This document shows, one piece after another, positions 17,098 through 25,644 of a DNA stretch of 64,000 nucleotides. Position numbers and translations under genes: made by a program. The DNA lies in NCBI GenBank assembly GCA_003446015.1, contig DMBU01000154.1:3893-67892 (forward strand). The letters are read 5' to 3'. Source of the DNA: Bacteroidales bacterium (GTDB lineage Bacteria > Bacteroidota > Bacteroidia > Bacteroidales > UBA12077). The notes beneath the pieces are model-generated. The model was given only the letters and a program-made list of their open reading frames with translations. It made no database searches and was not told the origin of the DNA. Position 1 is the first letter of the stretch; each line of letters begins with the position of its first letter.

Positions 17098-18852
17098 ATG
17101 ACAAAAGGAACTGTAGCAGGGATTATCGCAAACCTTGTATTTGTTGAGGTTGATGGACCTGTTCAACAAAACGAAATTTGTTACATTGATTTAGAAGGGA
17201 CTAAATTAATGGCCGAGGTTATCAAGATTGTAGGAACTCAGGCATATGTTCAAGTTTTCGAGAGTACTCGTGGACTTAAAGTAAATCATACTGTTGAGTT
17301 TACAGGACATATGTTAGAAGTAACTCTTGGACCTGGTATCTTATCGAAAAACTATGACGGTCTGCAAAACGACTTAGATAAAATGGATGGAGTTTTCCTG
17401 AAAAGAGGAGAACATACAAATCCATTGGAAGACGATAAAAAATGGGAATTTAAACCTATAGCTAAAGCAGGAGATGTTTTAGAAGCCGGAGGATGGTTAG
17501 GTGAAGTGAAAGAAAACTGGATGCCTCACAAAATTATGGTTCCTTTCAAATTCGAGGGTAAATACACGGTGAAAAGTGTTGCAAGTGCTGGAGAATACAC
17601 CATTTTGGACAACATTGCAGTCGTTACTGACGAAAAAGGCAAAGATATTAATCTTACCATGACACAAAAATGGCCCGTAAAGTTGGCTATTAAAGCATAT
17701 ACTGAAAAACCTCGTCCGTTCAAGTTGCTGGAGACCGGAGTTCGTGTAATCGACACACTTAATCCAATTGCCGAAGGTGGTACAGGATTTATTCCGGGAC
17801 CTTTTGGAACGGGTAAAACAGTGCTTCAACATGCCCTTTCAAAACAAGCCGAAGCTGATATGATTATTGTTGCTGCTTGCGGTGAACGTGCAAACGAGGT
17901 TGTTGAAATTTTTACTGAGTTCCCTGAGTTAGACGATCCTCGTACCGGACGTAAATTGATGGAACGAACAACTATCATCGCAAATACATCCAACATGCCG
18001 GTTGCAGCTCGTGAAGCTTCGGTATATACAGCCATGACTTTAGGAGAGTATTACCGTGCAATGGGATTAAAGGTATTATTACTTGCCGATTCAACTTCAC
18101 GTTGGGCACAAGCACTTCGTGAAATGTCAAACCGTATGGAAGAATTGCCGGGTCAGGATGCATTCCCAATGGATTTACCTGCAATTATTTCTAATTTCTA
18201 TTCTCGTGCAGGATTTACCTATTTAAGTAATGGAGAAACTGGTTCAATTACATTTATTGGAACAGTATCACCTGCAGGAGGTAACCTGAAAGAGCCGGTA
18301 ACGGAATCAACAAAAAAAGCTGCTCGTTGTTTTTACGCTTTATCTCAACAACGTGCCGATAGTAAACGATATCCCGCGATTGACGCTTTGGAATCGTATT
18401 CAAAATATGCAGAATATCCTGAATTAATAGAGTATTTTAGAGCAAATATAGATCCTGATTGGCCGGAAAAAATTGGTTTAGCAAGAGACATTTTAATTAG
18501 AAGTAGAGAAGTTGCTGAACAAATCAATATCTTAGGGGATGATGGTGTCCCTGTCGAATATCACGACAGATTTTGGAAAGGGGAAGTAATTGACTTTGTA
18601 ATTTTACAACAGGATGCTTTTGATAAAACAGATGCTTCTACTCCTCTTGAACGTCAGAAATATATGTTAAACTGGGTTCTTGATATTTATCATACAAAAT
18701 TCTCATTTGAATCATTTGAAGAAGTTGGTACGTTTTTTAAACGTGTTATCAACCAAATGAAACAGATGAACTATTCTGAATACAATTCAGATAAATTCAA
18801 GCAAAATGAGAAAGAACTAAATACCTTAATCGAAGAAAGAAAAATTGCATAA
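17098..18852 (+). CDS. atpA: V-type ATP synthase catalytic subunit A
   Basis: This is the 584-residue catalytic subunit of the V/A-type ATPase. The N-terminal barrel begins TKGTVAGIIANLVFVEVDGPV, followed by the V-type-specific non-homologous insertion of about 90 residues. The P-loop GPFGTGKT is at residues 234-241, then AACGERANEVVEIFTEFPEL with the catalytic glutamate and ADSTSRWAQALREMSNR. A helical C-terminal domain ends the chain. I prefer ATG 17098, which gives the family-like N-terminus, to an in-frame ATG at 17080 that would overlap the preceding gene. The stop TAA shares its last base with the ATG of subunit B, a sign of translational coupling. Confidence 0.95.
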   Translation: MTKGTVAGIIANLVFVEVDGPVQQNEICYIDLEGTKLMAEVIKIVGTQAYVQVFESTRGLKVNHTVEFTGHMLEVTLGPGILSKNYDGLQNDLDKMDGVFLKRGEHTNPLEDDKKWEFKPIAKAGDVLEAGGWLGEVKENWMPHKIMVPFKFEGKYTVKSVASAGEYTILDNIAVVTDEKGKDINLTMTQKWPVKLAIKAYTEKPRPFKLLETGVRVIDTLNPIAEGGTGFIPGPFGTGKTVLQHALSKQAEADMIIVAACGERANEVVEIFTEFPELDDPRTGRKLMERTTIIANTSNMPVAAREASVYTAMTLGEYYRAMGLKVLLLADSTSRWAQALREMSNRMEELPGQDAFPMDLPAIISNFYSRAGFTYLSNGETGSITFIGTVSPAGGNLKEPVTESTKKAARCFYALSQQRADSKRYPAIDALESYSKYAEYPELIEYFRANIDPDWPEKIGLARDILIRSREVAEQINILGDDGVPVEYHDRFWKGEVIDFVILQQDAFDKTDASTPLERQKYMLNWVLDIYHTKFSFESFEEVGTFFKRVINQMKQMNYSEYNSDKFKQNEKELNTLIEERKIA

Positions 18853-20174
18853 TGGAAACAAAAGCATTTCAAAAAATCTATACAAAGCTCACCCAGGTTA
18901 CAAAAGCCACATGTTCTTTAAAAGCCTCAGGAATTGGTTACGAAGAAATGGCAATTGTACACGGTAGGTTAGCACAGGTAGTAAAAATCATTGGCGAAGA
19001 TGTAACGCTTCAGATTTTCTCAGGAACAGAAGGTATTCCAACAAATGCTGAGGTTATTTTCTTAGGTCGCCCTCCGGTATTAAAAGTAGGCGAAGAGCTA
19101 TCAGGTCGATTTTTTAATGCCTATGGTGATCCTATTGATGGCAGACCTCCGATTGAAGGAGAAGAACGTCAGATTGGGGGACCATCTGTAAACCCTGTTC
19201 GCAGGATGCAACCATCGGAATTTATTCCAACCGGTATTGCTGGTATCGACTTAAATAACGCTCTGGTTACAGGACAAAAAATTCCATTTTTTGCCGATCC
19301 TGATCAGCCTTATAATCAGGTTATGGCCATGGTTGCACTTCGTGCTGATGCCGACAAAATTATTCTGGGTGGTATGGGATTAACCAACGATGATTATTTG
19401 TATTACAAGAATGTTTTCGAAAATGCAGGAGCGCTAGATCGTATTATCAGTTTTGTAAATACAACTGAAAATCCTCCGGTTGAACGTATTCTTGTTCCCG
19501 ATATGGCATTAACAGCAGCAGAATATTTTGCGGTTGATAAACATCAAAAAGTATTGGTTCTTTTAACAGACATGACCCTTTATGCTGACGCGTTGAGTAT
19601 TGTATCGAATCGTATGGACCAGATTCCATCGAAAGATAGTATGCCTGGGTCATTGTACAGTGATTTAGCAAAAATATACGAAAAAGCCGTTCAGTTTCCT
19701 GATGGTGGATCAATTACTATTATCGCAGTAACCACATTATCAGGTGGTGATATTACACATGCTATTCCTGATAACACAGGCTATATTACTGAAGGTCAGT
19801 TGTTCTTAAGAAAAGATACCGATATTGGAAAAGTTATTGTGGACCCATTCCGAAGCTTATCACGATTGAAGCAGTTAGTTATTGGTAAGAAAACCCGTGC
19901 AGATCATCCTCAGGTGATGAATGCTGCTATTCGTTTATACGCCGATGCTGCAAATGCTAAAACAAAACAGGAAAATGGTTTCGACCTTACTGATTACGAC
20001 GATCGTACTCTAAAATTTGCCAAAGATTATTCTGATAAATTATTGGCAATTGATGTAAACATCGAAGTTGATAAAATGCTTGAAACAAGCTGGAACCTGT
20101 TTAATGAGCATTTTGAACCTGCTGAAGTTGGTATTAAACAAGAATTTGTGGATCAATATTGGCCTAAAAACTAG
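18852..20174 (+). CDS. atpB: V-type ATP synthase regulatory subunit B
   Basis: The 440-residue non-catalytic nucleotide-site subunit B alternates with A in the V1 head. Visible family features are SGIGYEEMAIVHG, LGRPPVLKVGEELSGRFFN, the GRPPIEGEER turn, FIPTGIAGIDLNNALVTGQKIPFF (where A has its P-loop, but no GKT is present), LTDMTLYADALSIVS and GYITEGQLFLRKD. It lacks a Walker A, as expected. The following V-type gene, subunit D, lies 497 bases away instead of a few bases, because an S23-type cassette has been placed in between. This atpB is the V-type gene and is distinct from the F-type subunit a gene at 23683. Confidence 0.95.
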   Translation: METKAFQKIYTKLTQVTKATCSLKASGIGYEEMAIVHGRLAQVVKIIGEDVTLQIFSGTEGIPTNAEVIFLGRPPVLKVGEELSGRFFNAYGDPIDGRPPIEGEERQIGGPSVNPVRRMQPSEFIPTGIAGIDLNNALVTGQKIPFFADPDQPYNQVMAMVALRADADKIILGGMGLTNDDYLYYKNVFENAGALDRIISFVNTTENPPVERILVPDMALTAAEYFAVDKHQKVLVLLTDMTLYADALSIVSNRMDQIPSKDSMPGSLYSDLAKIYEKAVQFPDGGSITIIAVTTLSGGDITHAIPDNTGYITEGQLFLRKDTDIGKVIVDPFRSLSRLKQLVIGKKTRADHPQVMNAAIRLYADAANAKTKQENGFDLTDYDDRTLKFAKDYSDKLLAIDVNIEVDKMLETSWNLFNEHFEPAEVGIKQEFVDQYWPKN

Positions 20175-20180
20175 TTTAAA

Positions 20181-20650
20181 AGTTTAGAGTTCGGAGTTTA
20201 GAGTTATGGCTACTGTAGAAAGATTTGAAGATTTAATCGCATGGCAAAAAGCAAGACAGTTTGCTCAAAAAGTATATGAACTTACTTGTTTTGATAAATT
20301 TTCTCGTGATTTCTCCTTAGTAGATCAAATTAGACGATCAAGTGGTTCTGTTATGGATAACATCGCGGAAGGATTTGAAAGAGGAGGGAATAAAGAATTT
20401 ATTCATTTTTTATTCATCTCAAAAGGTTCTTTATCAGAAACAAAATCACAACTGTATCGTGCATTTGATAGAAAATATATTTTAGAAGAGATTTTAAAAG
20501 AAAAACTTGATAAAGCAGAAGAACTTTCTAAAGTAATTGGAGGATTTATTAGTTATTTATTAAAATCCGACATTACTGGCAGAAAATTTAATACAAAAAC
20601 TCAAAACTCAAAATAAATGAACTCAACTTTATATAACTCAAAACTCAAAA
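20181..20650 (+). mobile_element. Putative S23/IVP cassette bracketed by inverted AACTC repeats
   Basis: On the left, AGTTTAGAGTT occurs twice (20181-20191 and 20195-20205), ending exactly at the ATG of the S23 gene. On the right, AACTCAAAACTCAAAA occurs twice (20598-20613 and 20635-20650). The inner left end GAGTTTAGAGTT is the inverse complement of the inner right end AACTCAAAACTC at 11 of 12 positions, so the gene is enclosed by inverted terminal repeats. The right repeat also encodes the last residues of the protein. All other spacings in this operon are under 35 bases, so the unit looks inserted. S23 proteins are known from intervening sequences in 23S rRNA genes. Mobility is inference; no target-site duplication is obvious. 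Confidence 0.55.
20206..20616 (+). CDS. Four-helix-bundle protein of the S23/IVP family
   Basis: This 136-residue protein matches the four-helix-bundle family first seen in 23S rRNA intervening sequences and related to Avd of diversity-generating retroelements. Landmarks are FEDLIAWQKARQFAQKVYEL, LVDQIRRSSGSVMDNIAEGFERGGNKEF cut into helices 2 and 3, SKGSLSETKSQLYRAFD and a final helix KAEELSKVIGGFISYLL. The surface is basic enough for nucleic acid binding, but no function is established. The last six codons fall in the right-hand repeat. The gene lies within the V-type ATPase operon, in the same direction, so it is presumably transcribed with it; a role in the ATPase is unlikely. The family call is very secure. 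Confidence 0.92.
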   Translation: MATVERFEDLIAWQKARQFAQKVYELTCFDKFSRDFSLVDQIRRSSGSVMDNIAEGFERGGNKEFIHFLFISKGSLSETKSQLYRAFDRKYILEEILKEKLDKAEELSKVIGGFISYLLKSDITGRKFNTKTQNSK

Positions 20651-20671
20651 TATTTTAACTTAAAACTGAGA

Positions 20672-21271
20672 ATGGCAATACGATTTCAATATAACAAAAC
20701 ATCATTACAGCACTTAAACAAGCAGCTTAAAATTCGCTTGAGAGCTTTGCCGACACTTCAAAGTAAGGAGGCCGCCTTAAGAATGGAAGTTAAGCGCGCA
20801 AAAGATCAGGCCGAAGAATTACTCAGGAAACTGGAATCTCGTATGAAAGAGTACGATAACATGGTTAGGCTTTGGGGTGAATTCGAAACTGACCTGATTT
20901 CTGTAAAAGATGTGAATATGAGTGTGAAGAAAATTGCAGGTGTAAAAACACCTATCCTTGAGGATGTAATTTTCGAAATGAAGGAATTCAGTTTTTTCAA
21001 TAAACCTGGTTGGTTTTTAAGTGGGATAAAGATTTTAGAATCTCTGGTTAAAATCTCAATAGAAAGTGAGTTTTTTGTAAGAAAAATGGAACTATTGGAT
21101 TTTGCTCGAAAGAAAACTACTCAGAAAGTGAACTTATACGAAAAAGTTCAGATTCCGGGATACGAAGAAGCTATTTCAAAAGTAAAACGATTTTTGGAAG
21201 ATGAAGAGAACTTATCTAAATCATCTCAGAAAATTGTTAAGAAACGACAACAACAGAAGGAGGCAGCATAA
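20672..21271 (+). CDS. atpD: V-type ATP synthase subunit D
   Basis: The 199-residue subunit D is the central-shaft rotor of the V1 part. It has two long helices that pair as an antiparallel coiled coil, with the family start FQYNKTSLQHLNKQLKIRLR and LPTLQSKEAALRMEVKRAK, and the C-terminal helix rich in lysine and glutamine (KIVKKRQQQKEAA). The short beta-containing middle (KKIAGVKTPILEDVIFEMKEFSF) is also typical. It follows the S23 cassette after 55 bases and shares one base with the start of subunit I. It is not the F-type beta subunit, although the symbol is the same in some nomenclatures. Confidence 0.92.
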   Translation: MAIRFQYNKTSLQHLNKQLKIRLRALPTLQSKEAALRMEVKRAKDQAEELLRKLESRMKEYDNMVRLWGEFETDLISVKDVNMSVKKIAGVKTPILEDVIFEMKEFSFFNKPGWFLSGIKILESLVKISIESEFFVRKMELLDFARKKTTQKVNLYEKVQIPGYEEAISKVKRFLEDEENLSKSSQKIVKKRQQQKEAA

Positions 21272-23046
21272 TGGTAACTCCAATGATGAAATATTCTTTC
21301 TTAATTTATCACAAGGAGTATATTCCTTTTCTTGAGAAATTGCAAGAATTAGGAGTTCTTCATATCATTGAAAAAAAGAAAGAAGTAAACGAAAACATAA
21401 AATTATCTTTACAGCATATTAGCGACATTAATAAGTCTTTAAAATTTCTGGGTACCAGAAACAAAGAAGAAGTTGCTGAAAAAACTGGAATGGATGGTTT
21501 GGCGATTGTTGAAAAAATAAGAAGTTTAAATGATGAGCTTTCAGCAATTGAATTGGAACAGCTTACTTTGAATAAAGAAATTCAAAAAGCTGAACCCTGG
21601 GGTGATTTCAATCCTGATATGCAAGAAAAGCTTGCAAATCTGCATATTAAAATTAAACTTTTTGTTTGTGGAGAGAAGAAGTTTAATCCAGATTGGAAAG
21701 AGAAATATCCAATCGAGATTGTTAACACAAAAGAAGGCTATGCATATTTTGTCGCCTTTCAACATGGAGCAAATCCGATTGATCTTGATGCAGAAGAAGT
21801 AAAACTTCCTGAACATAGTTTAAAGCAGCTTCTTGCTAAAGATGAGGCAAATAAAAATCGTGTTGCTGAAATCCAAAACGTTTTTGATGAATTTGCCATT
21901 AAATATCAGGGAGTCCTAAAAGATACCCGTCAGCAAATACAGGAAAAAACCGATTTCGAATTAGCAATAAATCATACCGAAAAACAAGCTGAAGAAAAGG
22001 TAATGCTTTTAGAAGGATGGATTCCAGAAGAAAAGAAAGACGAACTTGAAACAACGCTTAACGAACAAAATGTATATTACCTTTCTGCAAAACCAGTAGA
22101 AGGAGAAAAAGTTCCTATAAAACTTAAGAATAATAAATATGCAAAATTATTCGAGCCGATAGGTGATTTATTCTCTTTACCCGATTATGCCGAGCTGGAT
22201 TTGACTCCCTTTTTTGCTCCGTTCTTTATGTTGTTTTTTGGATTCTGTGTTGGAGATTCAGGTTATGGACTTTTGATATTAATTGCAACCATCATTTTAA
22301 GGTTTAAAGTTGATGCAAAATGGAAACCAGTAATGACTTTGGCTTCTTTTCTTGGTGGTGCAACAGTAATCATGGGAATGATTTCAGGAACTTTTTTTGG
22401 CATAAACCTGGTTGATGTAGAAATTTACCCATTAAAAGAAATGATTCTTGAACCTTTGAATCTGTTCTGGTTATCTTTAATGATCGGTGGAGCGCAAATC
22501 TTTTTCGGGATGATTATAAAAGCTGTAAATCAAATAAAACAGAGAGGCCTGAAATATGGCTTATCAACAATTGGATGGATTTTTCTGATTATTGGGGCAG
22601 GATCAATAGTTGTATTACAGCAGTTAAATATTGAAATTAGTAAATCAATTACTTATGTGATTTTTGGTATTAGTGGTACATTGATTTTAATTTTCAGCAA
22701 TCCTGATATTAACGTGTTTGCAAGTGTTGGAGCAGGTTTATATGATGTTTATAATATGGTAACCGGAATTTTTGGCGATTTATTATCATATATTCGTTTA
22801 TTTGCTATTGGTATTTCAAGTGCGATTTTAGGATTGGTTTTTAATCAAATTGCATCGCAGTTTTTAGGTGGCAGCTTTTTTAGTTACCTACCATTCATTA
22901 TCATTTTATTAATAGGTCATGGTTTGAATATCTTCCTTGCATGTCTGGGAGGTTTTGTTCATCCAATGCGTTTAACATTTGTTGAATTTTATAAGAATGC
23001 CGGCTTTACAGGCGGTGGTAAACAGTATAAACCTTTTTCAAAATAG
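21271..23046 (+). CDS. atpI: V-type ATP synthase subunit I
   Basis: The 591-residue membrane stator subunit I is the homologue of V0 subunit a. Residues 1-310 form the cytoplasmic arm with coiled coil and the EGWIPEEKKDELE segment. Residues of about 320-585 hold seven or eight membrane helices, starting FFAPFFMLFFGFCVGDSGYG and including GDLLSYIRLFAIGISSAILG. The arginine in SYIRLFAIG is the expected half-channel arginine that faces the K-ring carboxylate. The ending FYKNAGFTGGGKQYKPF is family-typical. It begins one base inside the D-gene stop and is followed by K after 33 bases. Confidence 0.95.
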   Translation: MVTPMMKYSFLIYHKEYIPFLEKLQELGVLHIIEKKKEVNENIKLSLQHISDINKSLKFLGTRNKEEVAEKTGMDGLAIVEKIRSLNDELSAIELEQLTLNKEIQKAEPWGDFNPDMQEKLANLHIKIKLFVCGEKKFNPDWKEKYPIEIVNTKEGYAYFVAFQHGANPIDLDAEEVKLPEHSLKQLLAKDEANKNRVAEIQNVFDEFAIKYQGVLKDTRQQIQEKTDFELAINHTEKQAEEKVMLLEGWIPEEKKDELETTLNEQNVYYLSAKPVEGEKVPIKLKNNKYAKLFEPIGDLFSLPDYAELDLTPFFAPFFMLFFGFCVGDSGYGLLILIATIILRFKVDAKWKPVMTLASFLGGATVIMGMISGTFFGINLVDVEIYPLKEMILEPLNLFWLSLMIGGAQIFFGMIIKAVNQIKQRGLKYGLSTIGWIFLIIGAGSIVVLQQLNIEISKSITYVIFGISGTLILIFSNPDINVFASVGAGLYDVYNMVTGIFGDLLSYIRLFAIGISSAILGLVFNQIASQFLGGSFFSYLPFIIILLIGHGLNIFLACLGGFVHPMRLTFVEFYKNAGFTGGGKQYKPFSK

Positions 23047-23079
23047 AAAATAAGTATAATTTATAGGAGAATAATAATT

Positions 23080-23550
23080 ATGGACACAAACACAGCAGTT
23101 TATTTAGCTTACGCAGGATTAGCAATTATGATCGGACTTTCTGGAATAGGAAGTGCAATTGGAGTTTCAATGGGTGGTAATGCATCTATTGGTGCTTTGA
23201 AAAAAGATTCAGAGAAATTTGGTAATTATATGCTTCTGGCAGCTTTACCAGGGACCCAAGGTCTTTATGGTTTTGGTGGATATTTTGTAATTGATAAATT
23301 ATTTACCCTTGTTCATCCTGGAATGACAATGTTTAATGGAATTGCAATTCTTTCAATGGGATTGTTTTTAGGATTTGTTGCATTATTTTCAGCAGTTCAA
23401 CAAGGTTCAGTAACATCAAATGGTATTGCTGCAATAGGTGGTGGTAATGACGTTTTTGGTAACACCCTAATTTTAGCTGTATTCCCTGAATTATACGCTA
23501 TTATTGCGTTTGCTGCAACCTTTTTAATAAGTTCAGGTTTAGCAGCATAA
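23080..23550 (+). CDS. atpK: V-type ATP synthase rotor subunit K, probably Na+ binding
   Basis: The 156-residue proteolipid has four membrane helices formed by two c-like hairpins. The ion-binding residues of the Enterococcus hirae Na+-ATPase K subunit (L61, T64, Q65, Q110, E139) are matched here at L56, T59, Q60, Q108 and E137. They occur in LPGTQGLYGF, AVQQG and PELYAI, with the same 29-residue distance between the last two. This predicts a Na+-translocating ring. The gene closes the V-type operon and is followed by a strong intrinsic terminator. The ion choice is inference from residues; the subunit identity is secure. Confidence 0.94.
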   Translation: MDTNTAVYLAYAGLAIMIGLSGIGSAIGVSMGGNASIGALKKDSEKFGNYMLLAALPGTQGLYGFGGYFVIDKLFTLVHPGMTMFNGIAILSMGLFLGFVALFSAVQQGSVTSNGIAAIGGGNDVFGNTLILAVFPELYAIIAFAATFLISSGLAA

Positions 23551-23585
23551 TAAAGAAACAATAAAAATATTATTTCGTAATAAAG

Positions 23586-23618
23586 GACAGTGCAAAATTA
23601 ATTGCACTGTCTTTTTTT
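23586..23618 (+). terminator. Strong intrinsic terminator ending the V-type ATPase operon
   Basis: GACAGTGCAA (23586-23595) and TTGCACTGTC (23602-23611) form a perfect ten-pair stem with a six-base loop, followed by seven T residues. It lies 35 bases after the K-subunit stop and about 65 bases before F-type atpB. It should separate V-type from F-type transcription. Confidence 0.9.
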
Positions 23619-23653
23619 ATTCTGTTCTGTTAACATTTTTACATTTAAATATA

Positions 23654-23661
23654 TAAATTTG
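23654..23661 (+). promoter_or_regulatory. Candidate -7 element before F-type atpB
   Basis: TAAATTTG fits the Bacteroidota -7 consensus TAnnTTTG and lies 21 bases before the atpB ATG, just beyond the V-type terminator. No clear -33 TTG is found at the expected distance, so support is limited to the -7 match and the need for a promoter here. Confidence 0.4.
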
Positions 23662-23682
23662 TAAGTATCCAAATTTCGAAGT

Positions 23683-24783
23683 ATGCATAAAGTACTATTC
23701 AGATTATTTTTTACTTCAATTTTAGTTATTAATCTTCAAAATTTCTCTTTTGGGAATGAGGAGCATGAAAAAAAGGACTCAATTCACAACGAAGAAACTG
23801 CTGTTGAAAAATTTAATCCCGGCAATTTTATTTTCGATCACATAAAAGATAATTATAGTTGGCATCTATATACATATAAAGGGAACCATGTTGCAATTCC
23901 TCTCCCTGTAATATTATATACTAAAACTAGAGGGATCGGGTTGTTTTGGTCTTCAAAATTGGCACATGGCCACACCTACAAAGGTTTTAAAATTGCACAC
24001 GAAGGAGATTATAAGGATAAAATTATTGAAGTTAACGAGCAAGGAGAGTTTCTTTCAAGACCTCTTGATATTTCAATCACAAAAAATGTAGCAGCAATAA
24101 TGATCAGTGGAGCCTTACTGATACTCATATTTGTCTCCATAGCAAATTCATATAAAAGAAGAGAGGACCAAGCTCCCAAGGGAATACAGTCATTACTCGA
24201 ACCTTTAATATTATTTATTCGTGACGATGTAGCAAGAAATAGTATTGGAGAAAAACATTATGAAAGGTACACTCCTTTTTTGCTTACCATTTTCTTTTTT
24301 ATACTAATTAATAATCTAATGGGGTTAATTCCTATTTTCCCTGGGGGGGCAAATGTTACAGGAAACATAACTGTTACTTTAGCATTGGCATTGTTTACCT
24401 TTATAATTACAACTTTTACGGGAAATAAAAATTACTGGAAACACATCTTTAATCCACCGGGAGTACCCTGGTGGTTAAAGTTACCGGTTCCTTTAATCCC
24501 ATTTATAGAACTTATAGGAGTTATCATAAAACCATTCGTATTAATGATTCGTCTTTTCGCTAATATTTCAGCGGGTCATATTATCGTATTAGGTTTTTTT
24601 AGTCTGATTTTTATTTTTGGTAACATGAAACCTGTTATGGGTTTTGCTGTATCTCCAATTTCAATAGCATTTACAATTTTCATGTCGTTCTTAGAATTGT
24701 TGGTTGCATTTATACAGGCATATGTATTTACAATGCTTTCGGCAATTTATTTTGGAATGGCAACAGAAGAACATCACGAATAA
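23683..24783 (+). CDS. atpB: F-type ATP synthase subunit a
   Basis: This 366-residue protein is subunit a of the Fo proton channel. A signal-like N-terminus (residues 1-24, ending FSFGNE) and a long Bacteroidota-specific extracytoplasmic part of about 110 residues rich in HGH/KH precede the membrane domain. There the conserved helices include FFILINNLMGLIP, the stretch LKLPVPLIPFIELIGVIIKPF split around the channel, and VLMIRLFANISAGHI with the essential arginine. The last helix has FIQAYVFTMLSAIYFG. It is the first gene after the V-type operon and the first structural gene of the F-type set, with the c gene 30 bases behind. Confidence 0.95.
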   Translation: MHKVLFRLFFTSILVINLQNFSFGNEEHEKKDSIHNEETAVEKFNPGNFIFDHIKDNYSWHLYTYKGNHVAIPLPVILYTKTRGIGLFWSSKLAHGHTYKGFKIAHEGDYKDKIIEVNEQGEFLSRPLDISITKNVAAIMISGALLILIFVSIANSYKRREDQAPKGIQSLLEPLILFIRDDVARNSIGEKHYERYTPFLLTIFFFILINNLMGLIPIFPGGANVTGNITVTLALALFTFIITTFTGNKNYWKHIFNPPGVPWWLKLPVPLIPFIELIGVIIKPFVLMIRLFANISAGHIIVLGFFSLIFIFGNMKPVMGFAVSPISIAFTIFMSFLELLVAFIQAYVFTMLSAIYFGMATEEHHE

Positions 24784-24813
24784 GTTTTTTATTTTAATTA
24801 AAACCAAACAGTT

Positions 24814-25071
24814 ATGTTAACATTAGGTATTATTTTACAAGCAGTAGCAAATGTGGCAATTGCAAAACTTGGAGCCGGTTTAGGAGCTGGGATTGCTGCA
24901 ATTGCGGCTGGTATGGGTATTGGTAAAATAGGTAGTTCTGCAATGGAATCTATTGCTCGTCAACCTGAAGCTGCCGGAGACATTCGATCAAACATGATCG
25001 TTTCAGCTGCATTAATTGAAGGGGTAGCCTTTTTTGCTATTGTTGTTTGTTTCCTTATTTTATTTGTTTAA
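24814..25071 (+). CDS. atpE: F-type ATP synthase subunit c
   Basis: The 85-residue proteolipid forms the Fo c-ring. Two membrane helices are joined by the polar loop SIARQPEAA containing the RQP motif that contacts gamma and epsilon. Helix 2 carries the ion-binding carboxylate E69 in AALIEGVAFF. The Na+ signature (a glutamine in helix 1 and ES or ET in helix 2) is absent, because the residue after E69 is glycine, so proton specificity is predicted. It is followed after 65 bases by atpF. Confidence 0.95.
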   Translation: MLTLGIILQAVANVAIAKLGAGLGAGIAAIAAGMGIGKIGSSAMESIARQPEAAGDIRSNMIVSAALIEGVAFFAIVVCFLILFV

Positions 25072-25136
25072 GGATTTTGCTTTACAGTGCAGCGGTTGGC
25101 TGCCTGTAAAGCTTTTAATTAAAAAAAGATAATATT

Positions 25137-25631
25137 ATGGAACTTATAAAACCAGATCTTGGATTATTATTTTGGATGATTCTTTCGTTTGGAACAGTCT
25201 TGTTTGTTTTGATTAAATTTGCATGGAGGCCAATACTTGCTGCTTTAAAGAATCGTGAAAGATCTATAAGTAAAAGTCTTTTAGCTGCTCAAAGAGCACG
25301 AGAAGAGATGGCTAAAATAGAGTTTGGAAATGAAAAAATTACTCAATTGGCAAAAATTGAACGGGAAAATTTACTTAAGGAAGCCAAAGAATTAAAAAAT
25401 AAAATTATTGAGGAAGCTCGTGAAAGTGCTAAATTAGACGCAAAGAAAATTATTGAAGAAGCAAGACAAAGTGTTCAGCACGAAAAGAATCAGGCTATCA
25501 ACGAAATTAAAAACCAAATTGCAACACTTTCAGTTGATATTGCAGAAAAAATTTTAAAGCAAAGACTTGGAGACGAATCCTTGCAAAAAGAATTAATCAA
25601 TGATCTTATCAAAGACATTGATTTAAACTAA
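25137..25631 (+). CDS. atpF: F-type ATP synthase subunit b
   Basis: The 164-residue peripheral-stalk subunit has one N-terminal membrane helix (about residues 8-27, LGLLFWMILSFGTVLFVLI). A long charged coiled coil follows, with AWRPILAALKNRERSISKSL just after the membrane, a typical b-subunit join. It dimerises and links Fo to F1 through delta. It lies 13 bases before atpH and is normal in length. Confidence 0.93.
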   Translation: MELIKPDLGLLFWMILSFGTVLFVLIKFAWRPILAALKNRERSISKSLLAAQRAREEMAKIEFGNEKITQLAKIERENLLKEAKELKNKIIEEARESAKLDAKKIIEEARQSVQHEKNQAINEIKNQIATLSVDIAEKILKQRLGDESLQKELINDLIKDIDLN

Positions 25632-25644
25632 TTTTAATTTATAC

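Noticed and set aside
17497..17832. Minus-strand open frames opposite V-type subunit A
   Set aside because: Several short overlapping frames occur here because of codon bias in the strongly conserved sense gene.
20206..20616. S23 gene considered as an ATPase subunit replacing F or G
   Set aside because: It matches the IVP family clearly and is bracketed by repeats, unlike any ATPase subunit.
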